A stretch of 64,000 nucleotides of DNA from Vibrio echinoideorum (GCF_024347455.1 NZ_AP025484.1:806001-870000); one strand, 5' to 3'. Numbered from the stretch's first letter, positions 17,937 to 27,814 are shown. Made by a program: numbers and translations. Notes: a model not told the origin generated them from the sequence alone.

Positions 17937-19685
17937 CTAGCTTAATCCGATAATATTGCCATTATTATCAATATCTAACGACATGAACGCCGGTTTATCG
18001 GGTAGGCCGGGCATTGTCATTACGTTGCCACACAAAGCATAAATAAAGCCCGCACCTGCACAAAGCTTTAGTTCTCTAACTGGTACATCAAATTGAGTCG
18101 GTGCGCCTTTTATATGAGCTTCGGTAGAGATAGATAATGGTGTTTTGGCCAAACATACGGATAGGCCACCGTAACCATGCTTGTTGAACTCTTTGAGTTG
18201 TTGTTTCGCAAGAGGTGATAACGAAATGCTCGACGCTCCATACCCAACTTCAGCCACCGCCATCAACTTTTCTTCCAAGCTCTGTTCCGAATGGTACAAA
18301 GGCTTAAATTCACAGGCGTGTTGACAAGCATTAACCACTGCGTGGGCGAGCTTAATCGCACCTTCACCACCTTTGCCAAACGCTTCACTTACTTCAACGC
18401 GAACGCTTGGGTCGAATTCGATGACCATCTGTTTCAATGCGTCGAGCTCTTGAGCAGAATCTTGTGGGAATTGATTAATCGCTACTACCGTTGGCACTTG
18501 GTATTGCTTAACGTTGTTGATATGCCATTTAAGGTTTTCGAAGCCAGCAGTCAGGGCGTCTTGGTCATCATTAAAAATCGAATCCGGTAACGGAGTGCCT
18601 GGTCTTAAATCGTACAATCCAGAGTTAGCCTTTAATCCGCGTAATGTAGCTACAACGACTGCGCAGTCAGGTTTTTTGTTTGATGCTTTCACTTTGATGT
18701 TACAAGCTTTCTCAAACCCCATGTCAGAGCCGAAGCCACCTTCAGTCACTACAAAGTCACTCAACTTCAACGCTATCTTGTCGGCAATAATCGAAGAGTT
18801 TCCGTGGGCTATATTCGCGAATGGTCCCGCGTGAATGAGTGTCGGCACGCCTTCAAGGGTTTGCATCAATGTTGGCTCAATCGAGTCTTTCATTGTTACT
18901 GTCATCGCGCCTGCAACGTTGAAGTCATCTGCGGTTAATGGCAAACCTTGGTGGTTATACGCGAGTACGACACGACCAATACGTTTGCGTAAATCTTGAA
19001 GGTCATCAGCAAGTGCAAGAATTGCCATCAACTCTGAGGCTGCAGCGATATCAAACCCGTCTTCGCGCTCAAAGCCATTTATTGTTTTACCAGCTTCGTT
19101 TTTGCCAACGGTGATCATGCGCAGCGCGCGGTCATTGTGGTCAAGTACACGGCGCCACACGATTCTGCTTGGATCGATGTCTAATGATTTTAAGCCAGAG
19201 CGTGTTTCAAAGGCTTGCAATCCTTCACGCTGCTCGTGATACAAACGAGCGTCGATAGCGGCAGAGGCAAGGTTGTGAGCGGCTGTTACAGCATGAATAT
19301 CACCGGTGAGGTGCAAGTTCAATTGTTCCATAGGGGCGACTTGAGAGTAACCACCACCGGCTGCGCCACCTTTAATACCAAAAACTGGCCCCATCGAAGG
19401 CTGACGAATACAGGCCATTACTGATTGGTTGATCTCAGCGAGCCCTTGTGCCAAACCTATGGTGGTGACGGTTTTTCCTTCACCTAGGGGAGTTGGGGTA
19501 ATCGCGGTCACGACAACTAATTTACCATCTTGCAAGCTAGCTAGGCGATCCAGTGATGTTAGGGACACTTTAGACTTGTATTGCCCTAATGGTTGGTGTT
19601 CATCATGTTGTAGGCCTGCTTGTTCAGCAACCTCACTGATGTTTTTAAGGGGAGTTGAGCGACAAATATCGATATCAGACAGCAT
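17937..19685 (-). CDS. fhs: Formate-tetrahydrofolate ligase
   Basis: A 582-residue ATP-dependent ligase that joins formate to tetrahydrofolate, giving 10-formyl-THF for purine and formylmethionine synthesis. The nucleotide loop [13 protein letters not shown] stands near residue 65, followed by the family blocks [20 protein letters not shown] and [14 protein letters not shown]. Length is a little over the usual 555-560. An AGGAT site precedes the ATG, and a PurR-like box lies 33-48 bases upstream. In a window that also holds glyA, gcvTHP and gsk it adds a formate entry to the folate pool. Many enterobacteria lack fhs and rely on FolD. Confidence 0.96.
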   Translation of the reverse strand: MLSDIDICRSTPLKNISEVAEQAGLQHDEHQPLGQYKSKVSLTSLDRLASLQDGKLVVVTAITPTPLGEGKTVTTIGLAQGLAEINQSVMACIRQPSMGPVFGIKGGAAGGGYSQVAPMEQLNLHLTGDIHAVTAAHNLASAAIDARLYHEQREGLQAFETRSGLKSLDIDPSRIVWRRVLDHNDRALRMITVGKNEAGKTINGFEREDGFDIAAASELMAILALADDLQDLRKRIGRVVLAYNHQGLPLTADDFNVAGAMTVTMKDSIEPTLMQTLEGVPTLIHAGPFANIAHGNSSIIADKIALKLSDFVVTEGGFGSDMGFEKACNIKVKASNKKPDCAVVVATLRGLKANSGLYDLRPGTPLPDSIFNDDQDALTAGFENLKWHINNVKQYQVPTVVAINQFPQDSAQELDALKQMVIEFDPSVRVEVSEAFGKGGEGAIKLAHAVVNACQHACEFKPLYHSEQSLEEKLMAVAEVGYGASSISLSPLAKQQLKEFNKHGYGGLSVCLAKTPLSISTEAHIKGAPTQFDVPVRELKLCAGAGFIYALCGNVMTMPGLPDKPAFMSLDIDNNGNIIGLS

Positions 19686-19717
19686 ATTTGATCCTTATAT
19701 CAGAACCTAAAGGTGGT

Positions 19718-19733
19718 ACGTAAACGTTTGCGT
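19718..19733 (-). promoter_or_regulatory. PurR-like operator upstream of fhs
   Basis: ACGTAAACGTTTGCGT fits the E. coli PurR consensus ANGCAANCGNTTNCNT at all fixed positions but one (T for C at position 4). It is palindromic around the central CG and lies 33-48 bases upstream of the fhs ATG, where it would repress transcription. Confidence 0.6.
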
Positions 19734-19892
19734 GGCGATAGTACTGTATAAATTTACCAAGTAAAGGCAAACCACACGAATTATGTGCTGGAAGATAACA
19801 GATCTAAAGAGTCATTGCGCGAGATCAAATCTTCAATGAGCAAGATATTCGATTTGATTACCTTCAATGGTGATTACATTGACCCTTAATAC

Positions 19893-19919
19893 AAAAAGGG
19901 CTGCATATAGCAGCCCTTT
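19893..19919 (-). terminator. Terminator of gsk
   Basis: A 10-bp perfect stem (19895-19904 with 19910-19919) with a 5-base loop and a T5 run on the minus strand, 85 bases after the gsk stop. It separates gsk from fhs on the same strand. Confidence 0.85.
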
Positions 19920-20003
19920 CGAGGAATCGTTAATCTTGCTCAGGTTATTCAATCTAACTTGTTAACCGCTAATTTGTTAGCCAGCTAATTAATTCGGGTT
20001 AGA

Positions 20004-21308
20004 TTAACGATCCCAGTATGTTTCTTCTAAGCTATCTTCGCGTTCTGGTAGTGCACGAGAAAGGCGAGGAGAGTGCTGAGTCAATACTTCGTAGCTTACG
20101 CGGTTTGCGTACTTACAAATTTGAGACAGTGACGAGTACGTTAAGCACGCGTGCTCGTGTTTCTCTGAATTCGGTACGTTCACGTGATGGTAACTGTTCG
20201 CTGCCATGTCATGTAGAAGTGCCGAAAGCGCGCCATCACCAGCGCCGTTTGTGTTTTTAATCTCAAGTGGGCCACCCAAGTAAGGGCCGATGTGAGAGTA
20301 CACTTTTACTGGGTCTTTACAGTCTTGCTTACGCATCGCACGGCTGAATTCGTATTTGTTAAATTCAGGAATGTTACCCGGTAATAACGGTAGTGTTGTT
20401 TCGCGTTTCGCTGGCTCGTCTGTGTAGCCTGCCATGTATAAGCCGACAGGACCTGCAGTGCAGAGAACTAGGTCAACCCACTCAAGCGCTTTGTTCGCCG
20501 CTAGCAAAGGATCTTTTTCACCGGTTAAGGCTTCACCTTCGTCTTCGTTCATTGCAACGATAGTGACGTTTTCTTTAAGGTATTCTTGCCACCATTCTGC
20601 GTTACCTTCGATCACGTACTTAGTACCAAGCGTCAGTACAACAGGGACATTGTGCGCTTTCGCGTATTCAATCGCTTTTTGTACGGCTTTTGGCATTGGA
20701 TCTTCAGGCTTACCACGCATTAGGTATGAAGACACGACCAATGCAGACGCTTTTTCGAAAATCTGTTCAGGAATGCTTTCAGGAAGCAGCTGGTTCATGT
20801 GTCCTTCGTTGATTGCAAACGTACGTTCGCCATCTTCGGTAATGAGCGTGTAACAACGACCAATAGGACCATCAACAGTTTGTAGGTGGTTTAAGTTCAT
20901 ACGAGAAGAGGTGCGGCATAGGTAACGGTAACCAAATGAGCCAACTTCAATTTTCTTAGACATAACGCCAAGCAGGACAGATTTACTGTCTGCGAGTACG
21001 GAATAGTTGTGCAGCGTATTGCCGATAGTATCGCCAGGGTACTGATGCGTGATCAAACCACGCTCAACTAACTCTTCATACAGCGCATCTGCTTTACTTT
21101 CTTCCAATACTAGTGAGTGACCTTTACTCAGCTCGTATTTTTCAAGGAACGCGTTGTCAACACGGGCTTCGATATCAACAATAGTTTGACCCACACCGAC
21201 AATTGTTGCGCGGTGAAGCTTGGGTGTTTGTTGAATTTGGTTGACCAACGGATCACGGGCGTGAGTTGGAAAGTAGTGCTTAGATTTACGCTGTCCAGGA
21301 AATTTCAT
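20004..21308 (-). CDS. gsk: Inosine-guanosine kinase
   Basis: A 434-residue PfkB-family sugar/nucleoside kinase that phosphorylates guanosine and inosine to GMP and IMP for purine salvage. It aligns end to end with E. coli Gsk (434 residues) from MKFPGQRKSKHYFP onwards; the PfkB C-terminal signature with its catalytic Asp is in KNTNGAGDGALSALLHDM, and the GDTIGNTLHNY loop lies in the substrate lid. It stands in its own transcription unit, downstream of creA and upstream of fhs on the minus strand. With fhs next to it, purine formation and salvage are neighbours, though the terminator between them argues against one operon. Confidence 0.96.
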   Translation of the reverse strand: MKFPGQRKSKHYFPTHARDPLVNQIQQTPKLHRATIVGVGQTIVDIEARVDNAFLEKYELSKGHSLVLEESKADALYEELVERGLITHQYPGDTIGNTLHNYSVLADSKSVLLGVMSKKIEVGSFGYRYLCRTSSRMNLNHLQTVDGPIGRCYTLITEDGERTFAINEGHMNQLLPESIPEQIFEKASALVVSSYLMRGKPEDPMPKAVQKAIEYAKAHNVPVVLTLGTKYVIEGNAEWWQEYLKENVTIVAMNEDEGEALTGEKDPLLAANKALEWVDLVLCTAGPVGLYMAGYTDEPAKRETTLPLLPGNIPEFNKYEFSRAMRKQDCKDPVKVYSHIGPYLGGPLEIKNTNGAGDGALSALLHDMAANSYHHVNVPNSEKHEHACLTYSSLSQICKYANRVSYEVLTQHSPRLSRALPEREDSLEETYWDR

Positions 21309-21384
21309 ATGACAAATACAGTGAAAAAATTTTGCCGCATGATATCACATTTTGTTTCTGTTTCTTTCATTTTTATTACATTTT

Positions 21385-21418
21385 GAATCACCTGCGCAAT
21401 GTCTGTACAGGTGATTCT
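21385..21418 (-). repeat. Inverted repeat downstream of creA
   Basis: GAATCACCTG pairs perfectly with CAGGTGATTC (10 bp, 14-base loop), 20 bases beyond the creA stop. It is placed as a terminator would be but lacks a T run on either strand. Confidence 0.5.
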
Positions 21419-21437
21419 GTTCGACTATTTACTGAAA

Positions 21438-21914
21438 CTATTCTGTTGGAACTACCGTTGCGGGATCAACGTAAGCCTTTGTACCCCAAAGCGGAACGGT
21501 TGAAAGGCTGTGTTTGAAGCTGCCTTCAGTTTCTTTGGTGGTGTAAGACAAGTAGAGCAGCGATTGATTCTCAGCATCGTATATACGACGAACCTTCATT
21601 GTTTTGAAGAAGATACTTTTTGACTGCTTGAATACCACTTCGCCTGATTTACTTTTGTCTATTTTAGCAATCATTTCTGGAGTAATTTCGCCCGTTTGAC
21701 GACAAGAGATAGAGCTATCGCTTGGATCAGAAAGGCTAAGATTTGCTTCGATTGATGCAATGTGACAAGTAACACCCGCGATTTTGTCATCATCTAAAGA
21801 TGACATTTTAATATCTTTCATTGTGAAGAAACCCAATGAGACGTCGCCAACCTCGTTGTCCGAACAGCCAGCTAACATCGTGATGATACCTGCTGCTATT
21901 AAGGCTTTTTTCAT
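21438..21914 (-). CDS. creA: CreA family protein, lipoprotein form
   Basis: A 158-residue exported protein of the CreA family, whose function is unknown even in E. coli. Conserved blocks seen are VTCHIAS, the SISCRQTG stretch, GEVVFKQSKSIFFKTMKV and RIYDAENQSLLYLSYTT, closely parallel to E. coli CreA. Unlike the E. coli protein, which has an ordinary signal peptide, this one begins MKKALIAAGIITMLAGCS with a lipobox LAGC, so it is predicted to be lipid-anchored. The creBCD two-component genes that follow creA in enterobacteria are absent here. An AGGA site precedes the ATG. It is divergent from the small lipoprotein gene at 22020. Confidence 0.87.
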   Translation of the reverse strand: MKKALIAAGIITMLAGCSDNEVGDVSLGFFTMKDIKMSSLDDDKIAGVTCHIASIEANLSLSDPSDSSISCRQTGEITPEMIAKIDKSKSGEVVFKQSKSIFFKTMKVRRIYDAENQSLLYLSYTTKETEGSFKHSLSTVPLWGTKAYVDPATVVPTE

Positions 21915-22019
21915 AAGAAGTCCTTTTTATTTATATAGTTCTGTTTACTATAAGGATATTGAAAGCTTGAATACGAGTGTAGAGCTTTTCTCTGAGTTCT
22001 TAAAGGATGTTGTTAGATA

Positions 22020-22145
22020 ATGAAAAATATGAAGCATTTAAAGTACTTGTTGGCCTTAGTTATGCTCTGTATGCTCTCTGCTTGTAGCTCGACACCTCAG
22101 TCGATCATATGTCTTCCAAATAACTGTGATATTTGGGGATACTAA
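22020..22145 (+). CDS. Small 41-residue lipoprotein
   Basis: A short gene whose product begins with lysines, a hydrophobic core (YLLALVMLCML) and the lipobox LSAC at residues 18-21, giving a mature peptide of only about 21 residues (CSSTPQSIICLPNNCDIWGY) with two more cysteines. An AGGATG stands about ten bases before the ATG; an ATG three codons further in is an alternative start. Its stop codon lies two bases before the GTG of the next gene, so the two are probably translationally coupled. Tiny lipoproteins of this sort are often missed by gene callers. Function unknown. Confidence 0.65.
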   Translation: MKNMKHLKYLLALVMLCMLSACSSTPQSIICLPNNCDIWGY

Positions 22146-22147
22146 CC

Positions 22148-22657
22148 GTGGGTACTAAAAGAATGAATAACGAAATACCTGAAATTGCAAACAAGAAAAA
22201 CCAATGGCTATTTAGCCAACTCGATATTGCATACCCCGCAAAAGAGAGCCTTCTCGGTCGAGACATCTATAAAAGCCAACTTCCTCAAAAGACTTACCAA
22301 CTTCTCCCGCAAGACCAAACTCCTACTCAAATTGACGAACTGCACAAAGTTGATTTCCATAAGTTAACCGTTCTATTTTCATTAAACCAAGCCAGTGCGT
22401 ACCCAAATGAGACAGAAAGCGCACACATGCTGGAGTTCTTAAGCCAGATAATGCTATCAGATGACCATGCTTTGTATGTCGGTACCTTAAATGGTGATGT
22501 TGTGGCCAGCGCTATCGTCACTGAGTGCGACGGTTCTCTGTTGATCTCGGATGTTGTTAACAAAAATGATCAAGATATCAATGGTTTTGCTAAACAGTTA
22601 CATGATTTTTGGACACAAGATCATGCTTCTGGTGATAAAGTATGGGTCGAGAACTAA
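22148..22657 (+). CDS. Hypothetical protein, possible acyltransferase fold
   Basis: A 169-residue soluble protein I cannot place with certainty. The C-terminal half (LYVGTLNGDVVASAIVTECDG followed by LLISDVVNKND) has the strand pattern of a GNAT-like core, but the acetyl-CoA loop is not evident. I start at GTG 22148 because GGGGA lies seven to eight bases upstream and because this sits two bases after the lipoprotein stop; an ATG five codons later lacks a comparable site. Probably co-transcribed with the small lipoprotein. The next gene, an HD-GYP protein, begins 60 bases downstream and may share the transcript. Confidence 0.65.
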   Translation: MGTKRMNNEIPEIANKKNQWLFSQLDIAYPAKESLLGRDIYKSQLPQKTYQLLPQDQTPTQIDELHKVDFHKLTVLFSLNQASAYPNETESAHMLEFLSQIMLSDDHALYVGTLNGDVVASAIVTECDGSLLISDVVNKNDQDINGFAKQLHDFWTQDHASGDKVWVEN

Positions 22658-22717
22658 AGATTCTTTGAGAAAGCGTTAATCTGAGTACAATACCCCATCT
22701 TTTAAAAAGGGTTTTGT

Positions 22718-24667
22718 ATGTACAAGCTATTGATATCAATCGCTGTATTGTGTGTTAGCGCTTTTTCTCCTGCTGTTTATGCTAATAACGACTGGAATAT
22801 TAAACAAATTCTAGTTTTACACTCCTACGAACCTTCCTATCAATGGACCACGGATTTCCAAAAGGGAATAGAAAGTGCGTTCAAACTTTCTCAAGCTGAA
22901 ATAAAACTCTCTGTAGAATACTTAGATACCAAACGTATCCACAGCTCTGAATATTACGACTCTTTAGCGAACTACTTCGAAGCCAAATATTCGGGATATG
23001 AGTTTGATGGCGTGATTGTTACCGACGATAACGCAGCGAATTTTCTCAAATCACTCGGTTCTTTGATTGATCGCTCTACACCCGTTGTTGCAGCTGGCAT
23101 CAATGATATTAGTACAGATATGTATGCCGTTACGGATAGAGCGACCGTGCTTTATGAGAATGATCATATTGATATTAATATTGCGCTTATTTCTCAATTA
23201 AGACCAAACCTCAAAAACCTATATTTCGTGAATGATTACAGTGTCACGTCTGAACTGATTAGAAAAGAAGTATACGAGGTGATGGCCGATTTCCCTGATA
23301 TTAATCTCGTTGAAATCAACAACCAAACGCTTGAACAAGCGAGCCAATATCTACAGACAATTTCTGCTGACGATGCTGTGTTACTCACTCACTACAACAC
23401 AGAGTTAAATCAAGGTGTTTATCACTCTTATAAACAGATAGCAGAAACTCTATCAACATCGAGCGCCGCACCCGTGTTTGCACTATGGCAATTTAATATT
23501 TTAGGTGACGTACTCGGTGGGTATGTAAACCATTCTCAAAGTATGGGAGAAGAGGCGGTCGATGCTTTAGATAAGTATGTACCACTTGGTTTCTCCAGTC
23601 CGTTAGTTCCGGGTGATAACATTCGCTTTGTTTTTAATTACTTAGCAATGCAAAAATTTGGTATTGGTGAAAGTGCGCTTCCTGAGGAGGCGGTAATAAT
23701 CAACGAGCCTTCTTCTTTCATACGTAAAAACTTCCAATTGTTGGTGGGGTTGGTCATGGTAATCACAGGTTTAAGCCTTATTATCGTGATGCAATTCATT
23801 ACCTTACGCCAGAAAAAAGAGTTGGCGAAAAAGAATAAACGAATCTTAGCTCTGCAAAAGCAGACCTTGAATGTTCAAAAAGACATGATTCATGTATTAG
23901 GTGAAGCTATTGAGACTCGCTCTGGTGAGACCGGGAATCACGTTAAGCGTGTAGCGAAATTATCAGCATTACTTGCCAAGCATAGTGGTTTGAGCCATCG
24001 CGAGGTCGAGATGATTGAAATTATCAGTCCAATGCACGATGTTGGAAAAATTTCGGTACCAGAATCCATTTTGGACAAGCCTGGAAAGCTAACCCCACAA
24101 GAGTGGGAAGTGATGAAATTACACACCACCGCCGGCTATAATTTATTGAAGAGCGGGGCGGGTGACATTACAAACCTTGCTGCTATTATTGCTAATGAGC
24201 ACCACGAACGTTGGGATGGAGCGGGTTATCCGACTGGAAAGGTCGGTGAAGAAATCCACCTGTTTGCTCGTATTACCGCAGTTGCTGATGTATTTGATGC
24301 GCTACTTAGTGCACGTTGTTACAAAGAGCCCTGGTCAATAGAAATGGTTGTGGATTTGTTTGAACGAGAATGCGGTTATCAATTCGACCCTCAACTTACC
24401 AAGATCTTATTGAACCATTTACCCGAGTTCATTGCGATAAGAGATACGTATCCAGATACTGTTGATGCTCGCCACCTTACTGATTTACAACCTAGTAGCA
24501 ATTCAAAACATGCTTTTGGTTTAAAGCAAACCAGTGACTCTACAAAAGCTATTGATTCAAAACAAAGTGTCAATTCACAGCCAGTTGTCAGCTCACAGGA
24601 AACGACCGATTTACAGCAAACTGCAGCTCCAACTCCAGATCCAGAGCGAGAAGCGAGCGTTGTATAG
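22718..24667 (+). CDS. HD-GYP c-di-GMP phosphodiesterase with periplasmic ABC-type binding domain
   Basis: A 649-residue membrane sensor. After a signal segment (residues 1-22, ending VYA) comes a periplasmic domain of about 310 residues like ABC substrate-binding proteins (LHSYEPSYQWTTDFQKG near its start), a transmembrane helix near 342-366, a short coiled coil and an HD-GYP domain. The metal site HD is in MHDVGKI and the signature in HHERWDGAGYPTGK, so c-di-GMP hydrolysis is expected. The last 55 residues are Ser/Gln/Thr-rich low complexity with recurring SKQ/SQ units. An AAGGG site precedes the ATG. It may form an operon with the two small genes upstream. Ligand unknown. Confidence 0.92.
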   Translation: MYKLLISIAVLCVSAFSPAVYANNDWNIKQILVLHSYEPSYQWTTDFQKGIESAFKLSQAEIKLSVEYLDTKRIHSSEYYDSLANYFEAKYSGYEFDGVIVTDDNAANFLKSLGSLIDRSTPVVAAGINDISTDMYAVTDRATVLYENDHIDINIALISQLRPNLKNLYFVNDYSVTSELIRKEVYEVMADFPDINLVEINNQTLEQASQYLQTISADDAVLLTHYNTELNQGVYHSYKQIAETLSTSSAAPVFALWQFNILGDVLGGYVNHSQSMGEEAVDALDKYVPLGFSSPLVPGDNIRFVFNYLAMQKFGIGESALPEEAVIINEPSSFIRKNFQLLVGLVMVITGLSLIIVMQFITLRQKKELAKKNKRILALQKQTLNVQKDMIHVLGEAIETRSGETGNHVKRVAKLSALLAKHSGLSHREVEMIEIISPMHDVGKISVPESILDKPGKLTPQEWEVMKLHTTAGYNLLKSGAGDITNLAAIIANEHHERWDGAGYPTGKVGEEIHLFARITAVADVFDALLSARCYKEPWSIEMVVDLFERECGYQFDPQLTKILLNHLPEFIAIRDTYPDTVDARHLTDLQPSSNSKHAFGLKQTSDSTKAIDSKQSVNSQPVVSSQETTDLQQTAAPTPDPEREASVV

Positions 24668-24778
24668 GCTGTGTGGGTTGTATAGGTTATCGCTATGACT
24701 GAGCACCGTTCTAAACTTTTGAACCTTCTATTGAATACTCCAATTGGTTCGGTTATCTATTGTTCTGATTAAACTTAC

Positions 24779-24805
24779 CCCATTGAAATTTATATTTTCA
24801 ATGGG
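24779..24805 (+). terminator. Probable terminator of HD-GYP gene
   Basis: CCCATTGAAA pairs with TTTCAATGGG (10 bp, 7-base loop), 110 bases after the stop and followed by TTATTGTTAG; the T run is broken. Confidence 0.45.
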
Positions 24806-25003
24806 TTATTGTTAGCTTTTATAAACTTAGCTGTATCTGGAGTTTATTCAATTACTCTAATTTGATGAAACCTGTTGCTTACCTAAAAGGATAAGGTGAT
24901 CCACTGCATATTTTGCGAAGAGAAATAAGCAGGTGTCGGTAAACTGTTACCTGAGTCATCTCTAGCTCTGAGATAACCCTATAGGATAAAGCTTGGATTC
25001 GAT
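24806..25003 (+). other. Leader of HAD gene
   Basis: About 200 bases without an ORF. A CTGAGATAACCC string recalls the thi-box of TPP riboswitches, but the other conserved parts are missing. Nothing else stands out. Confidence 0.35.
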
Positions 25004-25747
25004 GTGAGTGAAATATCTATGCGGTTAGAACAGACTAAATGTGTGATTTTTGATTGTGACGGAACACTTATTGATAGTGAAAAGCTTTGCTGCCAAGCCT
25101 TAGTGAATGTATTCGCCGGCTTTGGCGCTGACTTAAACGTTAATGATTGTTATGCACACTTTCAAGGCGGAAAGTTGGCCGATATCTTAATGGATACACA
25201 AGAACGTTTAGGGTTATCTATCTCTATTGATACACTTGAGCCGTTATATCGCGCAGAATTAGAAGTACTGTTCCAACGTCATCTAAAACCAATGGATGGT
25301 GCTATCGAGCTTATTGAATTCCTCAAGCGACAAGACATCGAGTTTTGTATCGCTTCCAATGCACCTAAATCTCGAGTTGAGTCGTCATTAGCAATGACAG
25401 GCATGCTAGACGATTTTAAAGGTAAAGTGTTTTCGGCTTTTGATGCAAATAGCTGGAAGCCAGAGCCAGACCTTATTATGTACACCGCAATGAATATGGG
25501 CTTTTTACCCAATGAGTGCATCTATGTTGACGATACCTTAAAAGGAATTGAAGCAGGTCTTCGTGCAGGCATTCAGTCGTTCCGATTACGCCCAAGTATT
25601 GATGATTCAATAACAGATGATCCAGAAGCCGACTCAGCAGAGCTAGCGGCTCAGGACATATACAGTTTAGAAGAAATTTCGGTTTGGATTAATGGCAAGC
25701 ACTGTTCAAGTGGTGGTATACCGAGTTCGGGAGCTTGGGTGGGTTAG
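25004..25747 (+). CDS. YieH-like HAD phosphatase
   Basis: A 247-residue haloacid-dehalogenase phosphatase. Motif I is FDCDGTLIDSE at about residues 15-25, motif II the Ser/Asn turn in CIASNAPKSRV, the motif III lysine is in SWKPEPDLIMY, and motif IV YVDDTLKGIEA. It is closest in pattern to E. coli YieH, reported as a 6-phosphogluconate phosphatase, but HAD substrates cannot be read from sequence. The GTG start and an ATG five codons later are both possible; neither has a strong ribosome-binding site. The C-terminal 58 bases overlap the convergent zinc-ribbon gene, so the last 20 residues (CSSGGIPSSGAWVG end) may not be conserved. Confidence 0.85.
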   Translation: MSEISMRLEQTKCVIFDCDGTLIDSEKLCCQALVNVFAGFGADLNVNDCYAHFQGGKLADILMDTQERLGLSISIDTLEPLYRAELEVLFQRHLKPMDGAIELIEFLKRQDIEFCIASNAPKSRVESSLAMTGMLDDFKGKVFSAFDANSWKPEPDLIMYTAMNMGFLPNECIYVDDTLKGIEAGLRAGIQSFRLRPSIDDSITDDPEADSAELAAQDIYSLEEISVWINGKHCSSGGIPSSGAWVG

Positions 25748-25904
25748 AGTCGAGTTTAAGGCTGACGATTTTACTAAATTGTTTGGTATGGAAACCGCAA
25801 GATGCGCAAGTAAACTTCTCTCCACTTTCTGAAAGCAGATATTCGTCGTGTTGGCATAAAGGGCACGTGATGTCTTCGGTGTTTGGTGCATCTGTTTTAT
25901 TCAT
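25689..25904 (-). CDS. Small zinc-ribbon protein
   Basis: A 71-residue protein with a single zinc ribbon: CPLC at residues 14-17 and CASC at residues 33-36, followed by a short basic-hydrophobic tail. AGGTGA lies at correct spacing before the ATG. The gene overlaps the end of the HAD gene tail to tail by 59 bases. Single zinc ribbons of this length are common in DNA-, RNA- or protein-binding accessory factors; nothing more specific can be said. The CxxC pairs and ribosome-binding site are the reasons to believe it despite the overlap. Confidence 0.6.
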   Translation of the reverse strand: MNKTDAPNTEDITCPLCQHDEYLLSESGEKFTCASCGFHTKQFSKIVSLKLDSNPPKLPNSVYHHLNSACH

Positions 25905-26304
25905 TATGTGTCACCTGCAGCAAGAGGGTAAGCGAAAATAAGACCCGTACTATTAGATTACCCCTAAGCTCGATTATTAGACAGTTTTGACCGCTTATAA
26001 TCTTCCCTTTGCGACTAGCTTCATGGTAATGACAATCTGGTAGTTAACGCGTATACAGGCGAGCATTTTGTTTTAGATGTGTAGTTTTGCATATTGCGTT
26101 TGTTCGTTATTTATCTCGACTAACTCGTTGCGTATCGTGAGTTGGTTTTTCTTATCCTTCTTCCTTCTTCCTTCTGGCTTACTGTACCTTCTGTTTTTGT
26201 CATACCACACGTTCTATTTCTGTCTTTTCACTGCTCTGTGACGACCAATAAAGCGTTCAATAATAATCAATTAAGTCAGACGCACATCATTAAACGTCAC
26301 CATT
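25905..26304. other. Intergenic region with polypyrimidine tract
   Basis: About 400 bases between the zinc-ribbon gene and the chemoreceptor terminator. It contains a repeated CTTCCTTCTTCC pyrimidine tract near 26155-26180, otherwise AT-rich filler; no ORF with a ribosome-binding site and no structured RNA was seen. Confidence 0.4.
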
Positions 26305-26331
26305 AAAAAAGGACTCTTACGAGTCCTTTTT
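26305..26331. terminator. Bidirectional terminator
   Basis: GGACTC-TTAC-GAGTCC stem extended by A6 on the left and T5 on the right; it serves the chemoreceptor gene on the minus strand, 59 bases after its stop. Confidence 0.88.
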
Positions 26332-26389
26332 AGTTTAACGGCTTATCAACGCAAGTGGTTAAGAGTAGCCTGAATTATAGGTCGAGATT

Positions 26390-27814
26390 TTAAGTGCGGT
26401 ATCTTGCCAATGTTTGAGAAAGAGACACAGAAGCTTCTGTTAGCTTAGATACGCCGTTCGAAGAATTCTGAGCTACTTCTTTAATAACGTCTGATTGGCT
26501 ACGAATATCATTAAGCTCAGCTGCAATGGTATTTGCTACATTGCTTTGCTCGTCTGCCGAAGTCGCTATCTGAATACTCATGTCCATTAACGTTTGAGCT
26601 GAGTCTGCAATCGAGTTTACGTCATGGCCAATATTAGAAATGAGTTGGCTACTTGTTTGTGCTTGGTCGACAGTTTGCTCGGTAATCTTTGCAATATTCT
26701 GGCTTTCTTGCTGAAGGCGCTCAATCATTGCTTGTATTTCAACGGTAGCGGATTGAGTTCTACTAGCAAGTGTTCTTACTTCATCGGCAACAACAGCAAA
26801 GCCACGTCCTTGCTCGCCCGCACGAGCGGCTTCGATAGCAGCATTCAGTGCAAGTAAGTTAGTCTGCTCTGAAATAGCGTTGATCGTCGTAATAACTTCA
26901 TTAATTTGGCTAGTATTCACATTCAAGCTGGTAACAGAAGAAGAGGTTTGCTCAATCAAAGAAGAGAGGGTAGTGATCTCTGAAATTGCTTGCTGAACCT
27001 TGGCGTGGCTGTCGTTAATTTGCTGCGCGTCTTGTTCTGTTTGTTCTGTTGAACGTGCTGAAATATTAGAAACTTCGTTCGCTGACGCTGTCATCTGATC
27101 CATTGCCGTTGCCACGGAATCTAGAGAGGCGTTTTGGCTCATAATTTGTGTTTCACTGCGCTTCATCTCTGTTTCGAAAGAAGTCGACGTTTCACTTAAT
27201 GTCGCTGCGCTCTGGTTCACGTTGTCTACTAGCTCGCTTAGCGTGTCCATTGAACGGTCAAGTGCACAACCAATCGTACCAAACTCATCGCGGCCAGGGT
27301 GGAAACCAAGTCGTGATGTTAAATCACCATCACCAATCTTTTGAGTGGTTGAATAAAGGACCCAAAGCGCGCCGCCTAAGAAGGTCGCTACCCAATAGCA
27401 GAAAATACCAAAAGGCACACACCATAAGAAGCTGAATAACAAAGTGTACAGTGCTTGTTGCTTTTGACTTTGTGTGTTGATGTCCGAAACGGTAAGAGAA
27501 TAGTAGTTGCCGTCTTGAGCTACTGCTGTTGCCGTAATTGCACCGTTCTTAAGAATGATGGTTTCTTGAGGGCGTGTTTGTTGACGAATAGAACGAATAG
27601 AGCCAGGGGATTCTGATGCAGACAAAATGCCTTTTAGTTGATACTCAACTTGCTGTTTAGAATTAGCGTCAATTTGTTCCATTTTGTTGACGTAGTTAAG
27701 ACCAGCAAGGCTTGTTACAGAGGCCAAAAATATTAAGAAAATGACCCAAAACTTATCGTTAATAGACATTTTGATAAACAGTTTGTCTATCGTTCGAAAT
27801 TGTACTTCTTTCAT
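26390..27814 (-). CDS. Methyl-accepting chemotaxis protein
   Basis: A 474-residue chemoreceptor. Transmembrane helices lie near residues 19-41 and 126-150, enclosing a small periplasmic domain of about 85 residues, too short for a full Cache or four-helix bundle. A HAMP domain follows (about 150-205), then the signalling hairpin with the conserved tip [21 protein letters not shown] and [13 protein letters not shown], which binds CheA and CheW. The C-terminus ends in LARYRT without the NWETF-type CheR tether. Monocistronic, with its own terminator. The unusually small sensor part suggests sensing by the membrane or a partner protein, or simply an unknown ligand. Confidence 0.95.
   Translation of the reverse strand: MKEVQFRTIDKLFIKMSINDKFWVIFLIFLASVTSLAGLNYVNKMEQIDANSKQQVEYQLKGILSASESPGSIRSIRQQTRPQETIILKNGAITATAVAQDGNYYSLTVSDINTQSQKQQALYTLLFSFLWCVPFGIFCYWVATFLGGALWVLYSTTQKIGDGDLTSRLGFHPGRDEFGTIGCALDRSMDTLSELVDNVNQSAATLSETSTSFETEMKRSETQIMSQNASLDSVATAMDQMTASANEVSNISARSTEQTEQDAQQINDSHAKVQQAISEITTLSSLIEQTSSSVTSLNVNTSQINEVITTINAISEQTNLLALNAAIEAARAGEQGRGFAVVADEVRTLASRTQSATVEIQAMIERLQQESQNIAKITEQTVDQAQTSSQLISNIGHDVNSIADSAQTLMDMSIQIATSADEQSNVANTIAAELNDIRSQSDVIKEVAQNSSNGVSKLTEASVSLSQTLARYRT

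Noticed and set aside
21784..22020. 78-codon plus-strand ORF opposite creA
   Set aside because: It is mostly antisense to creA and has no start signal; the small lipoprotein begins where it ends.
24850..25003. Possible TPP riboswitch before the YieH-like gene (CTGAGATAACCC string)
   Set aside because: The second thi-box half and the closing helices are missing, and a HAD phosphatase is not a usual target.
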